This document shows, piece by piece, positions 54,800 through 63,995 of a stretch of 64,000 nucleotides of DNA. Made by a program: the position numbers and the translations under genes. A model generated the notes under the pieces. That model was given only the letters and a program-made list of their open reading frames with translations. It made no database searches and was not told the DNA's origin. Source of the DNA: Bacillota bacterium (GTDB lineage: Bacteria; Bacillota; Clostridia; Lachnospirales; Lachnospiraceae); contig JAEZLH010000006.1 in assembly GCA_023435895.1 (NCBI GenBank), positions 77,480-141,479 of the forward strand, given 5' to 3'. Position 1 is the first letter of the stretch; each line of letters begins with the position of its first letter.

Positions 54800-54859
54800 A
54801 TGGGTTTGTAAAATATATTGGAACTATACATAATTGGAACTATACCTTGAACAGAATTT

Positions 54860-54918
54860 GATATATTATCTTTCATGACGTTATCTTGTCGGGGATGAAA
54901 GGTAATATATCATTTTTT
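54860..54918 (+). terminator. Rho-independent terminator after IT-type permease
   Basis: GATATATTA-CTTTCAT at 54860-54876 pairs with ATGAAAG-TAATATATC at 54895-54911 (17 positions, one mismatch), then ATTTTTT. Confidence 0.85.
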
Positions 54919-55061
54919 AATTTCAGTAAAGGGTGTTTTACCCTCTAGTCTTTAGGATTGATAATTATAAAGATTTGGAGTTAAATAAGTGAAAAATACA
55001 TATTACGTTTACTTAAGATTATTCAAATTAAAAGAATGTAAGGATATGAGAAATAAGTAGT

Positions 55062-55118
55062 AAAAAGCTGCTGTAAAAGTTCACTCATATCTTGAATTCT
55101 TTCACAGCAGCTTTTTTT
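55062..55118. terminator. Terminator serving GH43 gene
   Basis: AAAAGCTGCTGT and ACAGCAGCTTTT arms form a stem around a long loop with T runs at both ends, just after the GH43 stop codon on the minus strand. With 54860-54918 it separates the converging genes. Confidence 0.75.
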
Positions 55119-55128
55119 ATACAGTTAT

Positions 55129-56112
55129 CTAGTTTTCGTAAGGTTTGATGGTCTGAATTGTTCCATCTTCATTGTAATGAAGCTCAGTAAACTTAACACA
55201 TCTTTTGTGATTTACACCACCGGATAAGGAACTGTCATGATAGAACAGATACCATTTGTCCTTAAATTGAACGATGGAATGATGAGTTGTCCAGCCGATA
55301 ACCGGTTCAAGGATTCTTCCCTTGTAGGTAAAAGGACCCTGTGGATCTTTACTCATAGCATAAACAAGATAATGGGTGCTACCTGTTGAATAGGAAAGGT
55401 AATAATATCCATTATACTTATGCATCCAAGGACCTTCAAAGTATCTTCTTTCTTCATCTCCTGCAGTAAGAGGATTGCCTTCTTCATCTACAATTTGGAT
55501 TTCCTTTGGTTCGCTCTGAAAAGTTAACATATCCTCGCTTAATTCAGCAACAATCGGACCAAGTGCCGGTTCATCATTCTTTGGACCTTCTGCGTTTTCA
55601 ACAAAGCTTCCAGTCTGCCATTTCTCTAACTGACCGCCCCAAAGACCGCCAAAATAAATATAGGCTCTGTCGTCGTCATCAACAAGAACAGCAGGATCAA
55701 TGGAATAGCTGCCTGGGATATAATCCGGTTCCGCTTTAAAGGGACCAGCAGGATTTTTACTGGTTGCTACACCAATTCGAAAAATTCCATCTTTGTCTCT
55801 TGCTGGGAAGAACAGATAATAAGTCCCATTCTTATAAGCAGCATCTGGTGCCCACATCTGCTTGCTTACCCAGGGGATGTCTTTTAAGTGAAGAGCCTCT
55901 CCGTTGTCGACGCAAGGTGCATCGATATCATCCATGGATAGAATGTGATAATCTTCCATTTTGTACTGGTCACCATTGTCATTATCCGGTCCGTCGTGAT
56001 CCAAGTCATGAGAAGGGTAGATATAAAGTTTACCTTCAAATACATGTGCGGACGGATCTGCTGTAAAAATGTGTGTTACTAAAGGTTGATTCTGGTTTGT
56101 GCTTGATTCCAT
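55129..56112 (-). CDS. Glycoside hydrolase family 43 enzyme, intracellular
   Basis: The 327-residue five-bladed beta-propeller is a single GH43 catalytic domain. The triad is Asp19 in FTADPSAHVF (base), Asp139 in SIDPAVLV (pKa modulator) and Glu226 in YFEGPWMHK (acid). No signal peptide is seen, so it works in the cytoplasm on imported xylo- or arabino-oligosaccharides (beta-xylosidase or arabinofuranosidase; not separable from sequence). GGAGAA lies before the ATG. No sugar transporter is adjacent. Confidence 0.92.
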   Translation of the reverse strand: MESSTNQNQPLVTHIFTADPSAHVFEGKLYIYPSHDLDHDGPDNDNGDQYKMEDYHILSMDDIDAPCVDNGEALHLKDIPWVSKQMWAPDAAYKNGTYYLFFPARDKDGIFRIGVATSKNPAGPFKAEPDYIPGSYSIDPAVLVDDDDRAYIYFGGLWGGQLEKWQTGSFVENAEGPKNDEPALGPIVAELSEDMLTFQSEPKEIQIVDEEGNPLTAGDEERRYFEGPWMHKYNGYYYLSYSTGSTHYLVYAMSKDPQGPFTYKGRILEPVIGWTTHHSIVQFKDKWYLFYHDSSLSGGVNHKRCVKFTELHYNEDGTIQTIKPYEN

Positions 56113-56437
56113 TTTAAATTCTCCATTATCATATTTTAAGTGCTAGAATTATGTTATCATAATTATTTCTTCTTTTCTTATTAAATATTGATATGTTTTT
56201 CTTAATTCTTGGCAAAAAATCATGAATTTATCACAAATACTGGAAAAGCTAAGGAATCAGACCCAAGATAGTGGATATTATGTAAATGTATGGTTGAAAT
56301 TATTGAGGCAATAAAAATAGAATTATGTTATAATTCGAGCAAGAAGTTTTTATGAATTGATATAGTCAAAGTGAAGGAAATGAATGAATACATTTTCTGA
56401 TTAACGAAAAAAAGGTTAGGATGAGAGGAGAGCAGCT
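56113..56437. other. Divergent intergenic region, no gene seen
   Basis: About 325 AT-rich bases between GH43 and SDR genes, transcribed away from each other. It must hold both promoters; no operator, repeat or small gene stands out. Confidence 0.4.
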
Positions 56438-57259
56438 ATGAAATATGCCCTATTTACGGGAGCAACCGGGGGATTGGGAGGATTGTGTGTCAGAGCTTTA
56501 TCAGAAACAAATCAATGGATGATATTTGCACTTGGAACCAATGAGGTATCCTTAGAGAAATTGGGTAAATTACCGAATGTGGTGCCAATAAGAGTGGATA
56601 TTACGAACCAGGATAGTGTGAATGAGGGAATGCTCAGAGTGAAAGAGATGACGGATCAACTGGATGCAATCGTGAACTTTGCGGGACTTTCACACTTTAC
56701 ATCCTTGATTGAAGGGGACAGTATCAAGGCGGTGGAAAGACTTTTGAATGTGAATGTACTTGGCATGGTTCGAATCAATCATACCTTCTTTGAACTATTA
56801 AAAAAGGGGAAAGGAAGAATTATCAACTGTAGTTCGGAATCCGGCTGGATGACACCACAACCCTTTGCAGGACCCTACATTTTATCAAAGTACGCAGTAG
56901 AGGCTTACAATGATTCGCTTAGGAGAGAACTATTGTATCTTAAAATTCCAGTTATAAAGATCCAACCTGGTGCCTATGAAACACAGCTAACTCAACAAAT
57001 TAATGGTTACTTTGATCAGGCTATGAATGAAACAAAATACTATAAAACTCTACTAGCGAAGATGAAGCCCATGATGACGATGGAATTAAATCAAAAAAAT
57101 GATCCTAAAAAATTAGTTAAGACGGTACGAAAGGCTATGGAATCAAAGCATCCGAAGCGCCAATATCGTGTCGGTACCGGCAGAATGTTATCAATCATGG
57201 AACTTTTGCCAGAAGGTATGATTGATTTTATATATAAGCAGATATTTAAGAGGTTATAA
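56438..57259 (+). CDS. Short-chain dehydrogenase/reductase
   Basis: The 273-residue SDR enzyme has the glycine motif FTGATGGLGGLC, NFAG at the end of strand 4, and the catalytic Ser...Tyr-xxx-Lys (INCSSESGWM and YILSKYAVEAYND). The C-terminal extension resembles SDRs of the DltE/retinol-dehydrogenase-like group. GAGGAG precedes the ATG. Co-transcription with the next gene (128 bases apart) is possible. Substrate unknown. Confidence 0.9.
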   Translation: MKYALFTGATGGLGGLCVRALSETNQWMIFALGTNEVSLEKLGKLPNVVPIRVDITNQDSVNEGMLRVKEMTDQLDAIVNFAGLSHFTSLIEGDSIKAVERLLNVNVLGMVRINHTFFELLKKGKGRIINCSSESGWMTPQPFAGPYILSKYAVEAYNDSLRRELLYLKIPVIKIQPGAYETQLTQQINGYFDQAMNETKYYKTLLAKMKPMMTMELNQKNDPKKLVKTVRKAMESKHPKRQYRVGTGRMLSIMELLPEGMIDFIYKQIFKRL

Positions 57260-57387
57260 ATTAGATCACTTCAACACTAAAGTATATGCTGTGTAATTAG
57301 TCCAGTTATTTTGAAAACGCCATGTTTGAAAGCAAGCTGAGAGAACGTTGATTAACTAAAATACAAGATAAAATAGGAGATAGGAAT

Positions 57388-58476
57388 ATGAATTTTCAAC
57401 TACGTGAGTTTACACCCCCGGATTTTAATGAAGAGCAGTTTATTCATGCCCCGAATGTAGCACTGAAAGAAGCTCCAAAGGATGGGGTGGCGCCGGTACA
57501 CTATCATGCCATGAGTATCTTTCCTGAATACTTTAAGATTGACGGAGATTGGATACTAGCCAAGGAAAGTCGAATGGACTGTGTGCCGGTATATGAAAAT
57601 AACGAAATTTATATTAGGGAATTTCGTTTGCTTAAGAAAGGGGATCTTGTTGTTACAGGGAGAACGGAGAACTGTGAGGAAGGAATTTATGTTTATCCCT
57701 ATGGCTTCCATGAGAAAAAAACGGGGCAGGATGTTTTTGCATTTCGCCAAAGCAGAACAAGAGAGACAGCCTTTTCTAGGGATTACGATGAGATATACCA
57801 ATTGCTTCGTCATGAAAAAGAGCATGGCAAAATAGTATGGGTAATGGGACCGGCGTTTGCCTTCGACCATGATGCAAGGGATGCCTTTTCAAAACTAATT
57901 GCCAACGGCTATGTGGATGCCTTGCTTGCAGGAAATGCATTGGCGACTCATGATCTGGAGGCTGCTTATCTAAAGACGGCACTGGGACAGAATATCTATA
58001 CCCAGGAAAGCCAACCAAATGGTCATTATAATCATCTGGATGCTATTAATCGTGTAAAATACCACGGCTCCATTAAAGAATTTATCGATAAAGAACAGAT
58101 TGATAATGGGATTATCTATCAATGTGAGAAACATGGTGTGCCCTATGTCTTGGCTGGTTCCATCCGTGACGATGGACCCCTTCCTCCGGTTTATGCCAAT
58201 GTATATGAAGCACAGGATTCCATGAGAGATCAGATTAGGGAGGCAACCACCGTAATTTGTATGGCGACCATGCTCCACACTATTGCAACAGGAAATATGA
58301 CTCCTTCCTATCGTATAGATAAAAATGGTAATATGCGACAAGTGTATTTTTACTGTGTGGATATTTCAGAATTTGCGGTGAATAAGCTGGCTGACCGGGG
58401 AAGTCTTGCGGCAAGAGGAATCGTTACCAATGTACAGGATTTTATCGTAAACCTTTCCAAGGGTCTGGGACTGTAA
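57388..58476 (+). CDS. LOR/SDH-type conserved domain protein
   Basis: The 362-residue protein resembles the LOR/SDH (TIGR00300-type) conserved domain found in archaeal ornithine cyclodeaminases and in the cyanobacterial ArgZ/AgrE enzymes. Strongly conserved blocks are VWVMGPAFAFDHDA, LLAGNALATHDLE, NGHYNHLDAINRVKYHGSI, VLAGSIRDDGPLPPVY and LHTIATGNMTPSY. It lacks the fused N-terminal guanidine-modifying domain of those proteins. An enzyme acting on an amino acid with NAD is plausible, but the activity of stand-alone bacterial forms is unknown to me. AGGAGA precedes the ATG. Confidence 0.75.
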   Translation: MNFQLREFTPPDFNEEQFIHAPNVALKEAPKDGVAPVHYHAMSIFPEYFKIDGDWILAKESRMDCVPVYENNEIYIREFRLLKKGDLVVTGRTENCEEGIYVYPYGFHEKKTGQDVFAFRQSRTRETAFSRDYDEIYQLLRHEKEHGKIVWVMGPAFAFDHDARDAFSKLIANGYVDALLAGNALATHDLEAAYLKTALGQNIYTQESQPNGHYNHLDAINRVKYHGSIKEFIDKEQIDNGIIYQCEKHGVPYVLAGSIRDDGPLPPVYANVYEAQDSMRDQIREATTVICMATMLHTIATGNMTPSYRIDKNGNMRQVYFYCVDISEFAVNKLADRGSLAARGIVTNVQDFIVNLSKGLGL

Positions 58477-58605
58477 TGGTTTAGTGCTTAATTGTAAACC
58501 GCTTTTTGCTTTGAGCAAATCCGATTGCCAAAGCAGGTGCGTTTTGGTACTCGTAACGATAGTAATATAAATAGGACATAAATATGAAAATAAGATATGG
58601 CAAGT

Positions 58606-58649
58606 AAAATGGCATTCTGATTGTAGCAATACAATTGGGATGCCATTTT
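58606..58649. terminator. Nested hairpin before iron operon
   Basis: AAAATGGCAT/ATGCCATTTT outer arms (10 bp) enclose ATTGTA GCAA TACAAT. The T run is within the stem rather than after it. It probably ends the LOR/SDH transcript. Confidence 0.6.
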
Positions 58650-58744
58650 CCATATTGTTGAATAAACAACTCCGAACTAGATGGATAATATGATAAATTT
58701 AACTGCTAGTAGGAGAATATATAGGAATATTAATTAAATAATTT

Positions 58745-58759
58745 TGATAATCATTATCA
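58745..58759. promoter_or_regulatory. Fur box
   Basis: TGATAAT C ATTATCA is a perfect 7-1-7 palindrome identical to the Firmicute Fur core. It lies six bases upstream of the -35 box of the iron operon, so iron-dependent repression is expected. Confidence 0.85.
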
Positions 58760-58765
58760 ATAAGC

Positions 58766-58794
58766 TTGACAAGTAGTTTAAACTGTTATATGCT
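58766..58794 (+). promoter_or_regulatory. Promoter of siderophore ABC operon
   Basis: TTGACA at 58766-58771 is followed after 17 bases by TATGCT (4 of 6). The untranslated leader to the start at 59005 is about 200 bases with no recognised riboswitch. Confidence 0.6.
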
Positions 58795-59004
58795 ATATCC
58801 GTTCTTGAACGAACAGTTAGAAAACTGTTAAATTGATTTAACTATATTGGCCATATATTAAATCGCATCAACACATTGCCATTACCATTATAAGACAGTG
58901 GTTTTGACACTCTAAGTTAATTAGTTATTGCAAAATTTGCAATGCTATTCAAGGTTATGTATCACAATTCATTTTCTAATCACGAAGACTAAAGGAGAGT
59001 ACAT

Positions 59005-60078
59005 ATGAAATTCAACAAGATGAGCATTATCTTTGTTATGTTGTTATCCATGTTATTAACAGCTTGCTCAACCCCGAAATCAAATACAAAGAACGATAAT
59101 GATAAAGCAACTGAGGCAACACCCACTGTGGCACAGGAAGAAACAAAGGGTGAGGATGAAAAGACTCAATACCCGATTACCATAAAACATGCCTTTGGCG
59201 AAACTGTCATTAAGGAAAAACCGGAACGAGTGGTAACCATAGCATGGGCAAACCAGGATGTTCCGTTAGCCTTAGGAGTGGTTCCCGTTGGAATCTCCAA
59301 AGCAAATTATGGTGTAACCGATGATAGCGGACTTTTGCCTTGGACTGCAGAGGGCTTTAAAAAGCTTGGTGTTGAAAATCCAGTACTCTTTAATGATACA
59401 GATGGTTTGGACTTTGAGGCTATTAACAATGCAAATCCTGATGTTATCCTGGCAGCTTACTCCGGTATTACCAAGGAAGAATATGATATGTTAAGTGCAA
59501 TCGCACCGGTCGTTGCTTTCCCAACCGCTGCATGGCAGACTTACTGGAGAGATCAGATTATAATGGATGCAACCGGTATGGGTATGAAGTCAGAAGGAGA
59601 AGAGTTAGTAAAACAGCTAGAGCAGCTGATTTCAGATAAAACAGCTCAGTTCCCTCAGCTTAAAGACAAAACAGCGGCATTTTTCTACTTTAATCCTGCT
59701 GATTTGGGTAAATTCTATATCTACCTGCCTGCTGATCCCCGTGCGGCTTATCTTACTGATTTAGGAATGAAGTTCCCTCAGAGCGTTCTTGATATGGCAA
59801 AAGATAGTAATAGCTTTGCCCTTGAACTCAGTGCGGAGAATGTAGACGTATTAAAGGATATTGATGTTATGATTGCATACGGCGATGCGAACCTATTAAA
59901 GGCTATGCAAGCAGATAAGCTCCTAGGAACAATTCCTGCGGTTAAGAGAGGGTCAGTAGCATTAATTGAGGATGGTACACCATTAGCGGCTTCCGGAACA
60001 CCTAGCCCCTTATCCATTCCTGCTACCATAGATGAGTACCTGAAACGGATCGGAGAGGCAGCTGATAAAATTCAATGA
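59005..60078 (+). CDS. Iron-siderophore ABC transporter, substrate-binding lipoprotein
   Basis: The 357-residue lipoprotein has lipobox LLTACST near residue 20, an acidic/Thr-rich tether and a class III (FepB/FhuD-like) binding domain with the long backbone helix; VVTIAWANQDVPLALGVVPVG is the typical entry. The ligand is an iron-siderophore or haem-like chelate, consistent with the Fur box upstream. AAAGGAG precedes the ATG. Its stop overlaps the next start by four bases. Confidence 0.93.
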   Translation: MKFNKMSIIFVMLLSMLLTACSTPKSNTKNDNDKATEATPTVAQEETKGEDEKTQYPITIKHAFGETVIKEKPERVVTIAWANQDVPLALGVVPVGISKANYGVTDDSGLLPWTAEGFKKLGVENPVLFNDTDGLDFEAINNANPDVILAAYSGITKEEYDMLSAIAPVVAFPTAAWQTYWRDQIIMDATGMGMKSEGEELVKQLEQLISDKTAQFPQLKDKTAAFFYFNPADLGKFYIYLPADPRAAYLTDLGMKFPQSVLDMAKDSNSFALELSAENVDVLKDIDVMIAYGDANLLKAMQADKLLGTIPAVKRGSVALIEDGTPLAASGTPSPLSIPATIDEYLKRIGEAADKIQ

Positions 60079-61073
60079 GAAGTTCAAAAATAATAATATC
60101 GGTTATCATCGGTATTGTGAGTATTACCTTGTGTGTCCTGGCCTCCTTGGCGTTCGGAGCACGTTACATAAAATTTAATGAAGTAATTCAATTTTTATTA
60201 CATACGGATAATACTTCCTTTGGGGCTTTGGTCATAAGGGAACGTATACCACGAACTGTATTTAGCTTAATTGCCGGAGCCTCCCTGGGAGTCTCTGGCG
60301 CTCTTATGCAGGCGATTACACGAAATCCCATTGCAGATCCCAGCATACTTGGTGTAAATACCGGAGCCTCATTATTTGTTGTTGGCGGCATTGCTTTCTT
60401 TCATATCAGCACTGCAGGACAGTATCTCTGGTTCGCTCTTTTTGGTGCGTCATTAACAGCTATTTTCGTATATGGTGTTGGTTCCCTGGGAAGGGGCGGA
60501 GCAACTCCTATCAAGCTAGCATTAGCAGGAGCAGCTACCAGTGCTGCCTTATCTTCTTTGGTTAGTGCAATCATATTACCCAGAACAGAAGTGATGAATG
60601 CGTTTCGTTTCTGGCAGGTTGGCAGCGTAAGCGGTGCCACCTGGGAAGGAATTATAACGGTTTCCCCAATTCTGATTCTAGGAATCCTTATAGGGATCTG
60701 TGCAACGCCAGCACTCAATGCATTGGCTCTTGGTGACGAGGTGGCAACCGGATTAGGAGTTCGTACGGGATTGGTTCGATTGGTGGGAGCGTTTGCAGGT
60801 GTTCTTCTATGCGGAGCTACCACGGCATTAGCCGGACCAATTGGGTTTGTTGGACTTATGATACCCCATACCGTGCGCTTGATCTTAGGACCCGATATGA
60901 GGTATATCGTTCCTATGTCTGCCATAGGAGGAGCAGTTCTTCTTACGGTTTCCGATATTATCGGACGATTAATCGGCTCACCTGGTGAACTGGAAGCAGG
61001 AATTATCACAGCATTTTTTGGTGCACCGATCCTTATCATAATAGCCATGAGAGCAAAGGTACGATCAATATGA
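60075..61073 (+). CDS. FecCD-family iron-siderophore permease 1
   Basis: The 332-residue membrane protein has about 9-10 helices and the FecCD motifs RIPRTVFSLIAGASLGVSGALMQ and AGPIGFVGLMIPHTVRLI, the latter forming the contact with the ATPase. It overlaps both neighbours by four bases and pairs with the following permease as a heterodimer. Confidence 0.95.
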   Translation: MRSSKIIISVIIGIVSITLCVLASLAFGARYIKFNEVIQFLLHTDNTSFGALVIRERIPRTVFSLIAGASLGVSGALMQAITRNPIADPSILGVNTGASLFVVGGIAFFHISTAGQYLWFALFGASLTAIFVYGVGSLGRGGATPIKLALAGAATSAALSSLVSAIILPRTEVMNAFRFWQVGSVSGATWEGIITVSPILILGILIGICATPALNALALGDEVATGLGVRTGLVRLVGAFAGVLLCGATTALAGPIGFVGLMIPHTVRLILGPDMRYIVPMSAIGGAVLLTVSDIIGRLIGSPGELEAGIITAFFGAPILIIIAMRAKVRSI

Positions 61074-62104
61074 CAGAGAATAGGTTTAATAGAATAAAAC
61101 AAGGTTATTTTCGCCGAAGAAGGCGATGGGCAGTGATAACACTGATTCTTACCGTTATGGTATTGCTGTTATCCTTTACTATATTAATGTTTGGCAATAG
61201 CCATTATTCCTTATCCACAGTGATTCGGGTTATTATGGGTGAGCAGATACAGGGGGCGACTTTTGCAGTCGGAACCATTCGTCTCCCCAGAATATTAGCC
61301 GGGTTATTGGTGGGTATTGCCTTTGGTGTTGCAGGAAATACCTTTCAGACCATGCTTCGTAACCCGTTAGCCAGCCCTGATATTATCGGAATTACTTCAG
61401 GTTCCAGCGTGGCTGCGGTGTTTTGTATCCTTATCCTTCATATCAGCGGTACTGTGGTATCCGTATCAGCCGTATTCTTCGGTCTGTTGATAGCAGGACT
61501 GATTTATATCCTTTCCAGAGGAGGAAGCTTTTCAGGAGGAAGACTGATCTTAATCGGAATTGGGATTCAGGCGATGATGAACGCGGTAATTTCTTACTTA
61601 TTACTACGAGCAAATCAATACGATGTACCGGTCGCACTCAGGTGGATGAGTGGAAGTCTGAATGGTATGCAAATGAAGAACATACCGGGGTTATTGGCAG
61701 TGGTTGTAATCTTTGCATTAATTATTACCATTCTAGGAAGGAATCTTCTGGTTCTTGAACTTGGAGAGCAAGCCGCTACTACTCTGGGTTTGAGAACGGA
61801 TTTTACACGCATATTATTGGTGCTTAGCGCAGTTTTTTTAATCGCATTTTCAACCGCTGTAACAGGACCAATTGCATTTGTGTCCTTTCTTGCAGGACCC
61901 ATTGCCGGTCGTTTGGTTGGAACAGGAATGTCCAATACCATACCAGCCGGTTTAGTTGGGGCAGCGCTTGTTCTCTTGGCAGATTTAATTGGACAGTTTG
62001 CCTTTGATGTTCGGTTTCCTGTAGGTATTATTACCGGGATTATGGGGGCACCCTATCTTCTTATTTTATTAGTCCGTATGAATCGTTCAGGAGGTGCAGC
62101 ATGA
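61070..62104 (+). CDS. FecCD-family iron-siderophore permease 2
   Basis: The 344-residue paralogue of the previous permease has a basic cytoplasmic N-terminus (RRRRW), about ten helices, and the motifs LPRILAGLLVGIAFGVAGN and TGPIAFVSFLAGPIAGRL. It partners the upstream permease. It overlaps the ATPase gene by four bases, so the four genes are translationally coupled. Confidence 0.95.
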   Translation: MTENRFNRIKQGYFRRRRRWAVITLILTVMVLLLSFTILMFGNSHYSLSTVIRVIMGEQIQGATFAVGTIRLPRILAGLLVGIAFGVAGNTFQTMLRNPLASPDIIGITSGSSVAAVFCILILHISGTVVSVSAVFFGLLIAGLIYILSRGGSFSGGRLILIGIGIQAMMNAVISYLLLRANQYDVPVALRWMSGSLNGMQMKNIPGLLAVVVIFALIITILGRNLLVLELGEQAATTLGLRTDFTRILLVLSAVFLIAFSTAVTGPIAFVSFLAGPIAGRLVGTGMSNTIPAGLVGAALVLLADLIGQFAFDVRFPVGIITGIMGAPYLLILLVRMNRSGGAA

Positions 62105-62901
62105 GTAAGACACATGAATTTACAAGCAAAGGTATTGTGGCAGGATATGAAAAGAAGACAATTCTTCATGAAATTGATGTAACTATACCTACCAACAAAA
62201 TCAGTGTGATTATAGGCGCAAATGCCTGTGGAAAATCCACTTTGTTAAAGACGATGGCAAGACTGATCAAACCAACTGCTGGGGATACTCTGTTGGATGA
62301 TAAAAAAATCGACCAATACCCCTCAAAAAAACTGGCAAGGTTATTGGGGTTATTGCCCCAGTCGCCTGTGGTTCCAGAGGGCATTATGGTATCGGATCTG
62401 GTGTCACGCGGGAGATTTCCTTATCAGACTTTTTTAAAAGGGATGGACAAGGAAGATTATAACGCAGTAGCAGAAGCCTTAGAGATAATGGGCATTACGG
62501 ATTTGGCAGATAGATGTGTGGATGAGCTTTCCGGAGGACAGCGCCAGAGGGTTTGGATTGCAATGGCGCTGGCTCAGCAGACGGATATTCTGCTTCTTGA
62601 TGAGCCTACCACCTTTCTTGATATTGCCTATCAAGTCGAAATTCTTGATTTGTTAACTGATTTAAACCGAAAAAGAGGAACTACAATCGTGATGGTCTTG
62701 CATGATATCAATCTTTCCGCAAGATATGCGGATTACATCTTTGCAGTTCATAAAGGGACGCTTGTGGCGGAAGGAACACCGGAGGAAGTTATTTCGGAGG
62801 AACTGATTAAAACGGTTTATGGTCTTGAATGCGCCGTGATTAAGGATCCCGTTTCAGGTTCGCCGTTTATCGTGCCAAAGGGGCGGCATCATGTGGGATG
62901 A
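62101..62901 (+). CDS. Iron-siderophore ABC transporter, ATP-binding protein
   Basis: The 266-residue FepC/FhuC-type ATPase has Walker A GANACGKST (Ala-Cys in place of the commoner Gly-Ser), Q-loop LLPQSP, signature LSGGQRQRVWIAMAL, Walker B LLLDEPTTFLD and switch His in VLHDIN. It energises the two FecCD permeases. A terminator lies about 320 bases downstream. Confidence 0.95.
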   Translation: MSKTHEFTSKGIVAGYEKKTILHEIDVTIPTNKISVIIGANACGKSTLLKTMARLIKPTAGDTLLDDKKIDQYPSKKLARLLGLLPQSPVVPEGIMVSDLVSRGRFPYQTFLKGMDKEDYNAVAEALEIMGITDLADRCVDELSGGQRQRVWIAMALAQQTDILLLDEPTTFLDIAYQVEILDLLTDLNRKRGTTIVMVLHDINLSARYADYIFAVHKGTLVAEGTPEEVISEELIKTVYGLECAVIKDPVSGSPFIVPKGRHHVG

Positions 62902-63218
62902 AAGATAGGTAAGAACGAGTGGAATGGTTATAAAAGGATGCTTGGTGCCATTAATAATGTATAAGAAAAAAGATATAAGAATAAGAGCGCAAGCAAAAAC
63001 GGTATAAATAAAAAGTATAAAAGCTTTGTTGGAGTTTAAATAGAGATAGATATATTCGAAACAGTAATTACTGGAAGACAGAAAATTATATAAGGTGTGA
63101 CTTGTCTAGCGTTGACATAATGCAATAAATAAGGACGAAGCAGATTTAAAGCTGAATGGAAAAGATATAATCCGAATAACGAAAAAAATAACTTAATTAA
63201 AACAAGAATCATATCTTT

Positions 63219-63250
63219 GGGCAGGTACAATAATTGTACAGTGCCCTTTT
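63219..63250 (+). terminator. Rho-independent terminator after iron operon
   Basis: GGGCA and TACAA pair with TTGTA and TGCCC around a TAA loop, followed by TTTTCTT. The preceding 300 bases (62902-63218) show no gene. Confidence 0.75.
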
Positions 63251-63401
63251 CTTATGGTCTCATAGTTGGTTAACAGAGTGATTGTAGCGATAGGAAAAAT
63301 ATGCTACATTTAACCTAATAGACAATTAATTATGTTAATCCTTATGTGGAAGGGAGTTACAGGTATGGGGGCTAGAGAAAAATTATTTGACTACAAGTTA
63401 A

Positions 63402-63731
63402 TCAACTTCTCTTAAAGCATCTCCGTTATACAGGAATATTTGGCTTATGCCTATAAAGCGAAAAGATATTATAAAGATTTTACGCCCCCATAAAGGGCAT
63501 CTTCAAACGGTAGGGCTGGCTTGCAAAGGTTGTGAATTGGAAGAATTATCTGAATTATTTTATATAGCTGGAGTAAACCGTGTAACTTCCTGTGATGGAA
63601 TGTCTCAAACCTATATCGGTGAGCCACATGACGGTAAACCAACCTTGTTGCAATATACAAGGAGAGTGAATCGATATAAATCGTTACTGTTCAAGCCTCC
63701 CGGAACTTCGCATAATGATTTCGAGATATAA
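63402..63731 (+). pseudogene. 5'-truncated acyl-CoA reductase (LuxC family) remnant
   Basis: The frame from 63402 encodes about 109 residues resembling the C-terminal end of LuxC-type acyl-CoA reductases: NIWLMPIK, HLQTVGLACKG, AGVNRVTSCDGMS and GEPHDGKPTLLQYTRRV. Similarity begins before the first ATG (63447) and no ribosome binding site serves that ATG, so the upstream several hundred codons of a normal LuxC are missing. A small ORF with a good AAGGGAG site (63365-63415, MGAREKLFDYKL...) may be the old start of a gene joined by deletion. This is a remnant rather than a functional gene. Confidence 0.65.
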
Positions 63732-63916
63732 TTCCCAAAAAGAAGTAGATGTCTTTGTCGAAAGCATATCTCAACTTTATTAATGGGATTGATGATAATT
63801 CTGTTTGAAGTTTTTAAAACTTAAAATACTTTAAGGTTTTACAAACTCTGGCTCCTGCATCGGGAAGGAAGGGCTTAGAGTATAATTAGTGTTGGCAAAA
63901 ATTGAATAAAATAAAA

Positions 63917-63937
63917 GAAGTGGGCATAACCCACTTC
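63917..63937. promoter_or_regulatory. Hairpin and inverted repeat near next start codon
   Basis: GAAGTGGG CATAA CCCACTTC is a perfect 8-bp hairpin. Just after it, ATCATACAG (63940-63948) is complementary to CTGTATGAT (63992-64000), which covers the start codon of the next gene; folding would hide the AGGAGG and ATG. Confidence 0.5.
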
Positions 63938-63995
63938 CTATCATACAGTAAAATCCTTATAATTAAGTTGTCGAGACAAAAAGATAGGAGGCTGT

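Noticed and set aside
58804..58840. GAACGAACAGTTAGAAAACTGTTAAA hairpin-like sequence upstream of the iron operon as a riboswitch or REP copy
   Set aside because: Only a short AACAGTT/AACTGTT-type repeat is present; it lacks the GTTACTGTTCA ends and any known riboswitch core.
60401..61102. 233-codon open frame on the minus strand across the FecCD permease gene
   Set aside because: It is antisense to a well-supported membrane protein gene, has no ribosome binding site and a Pro/Ile/Asn-rich composition typical of reverse-strand shadows.
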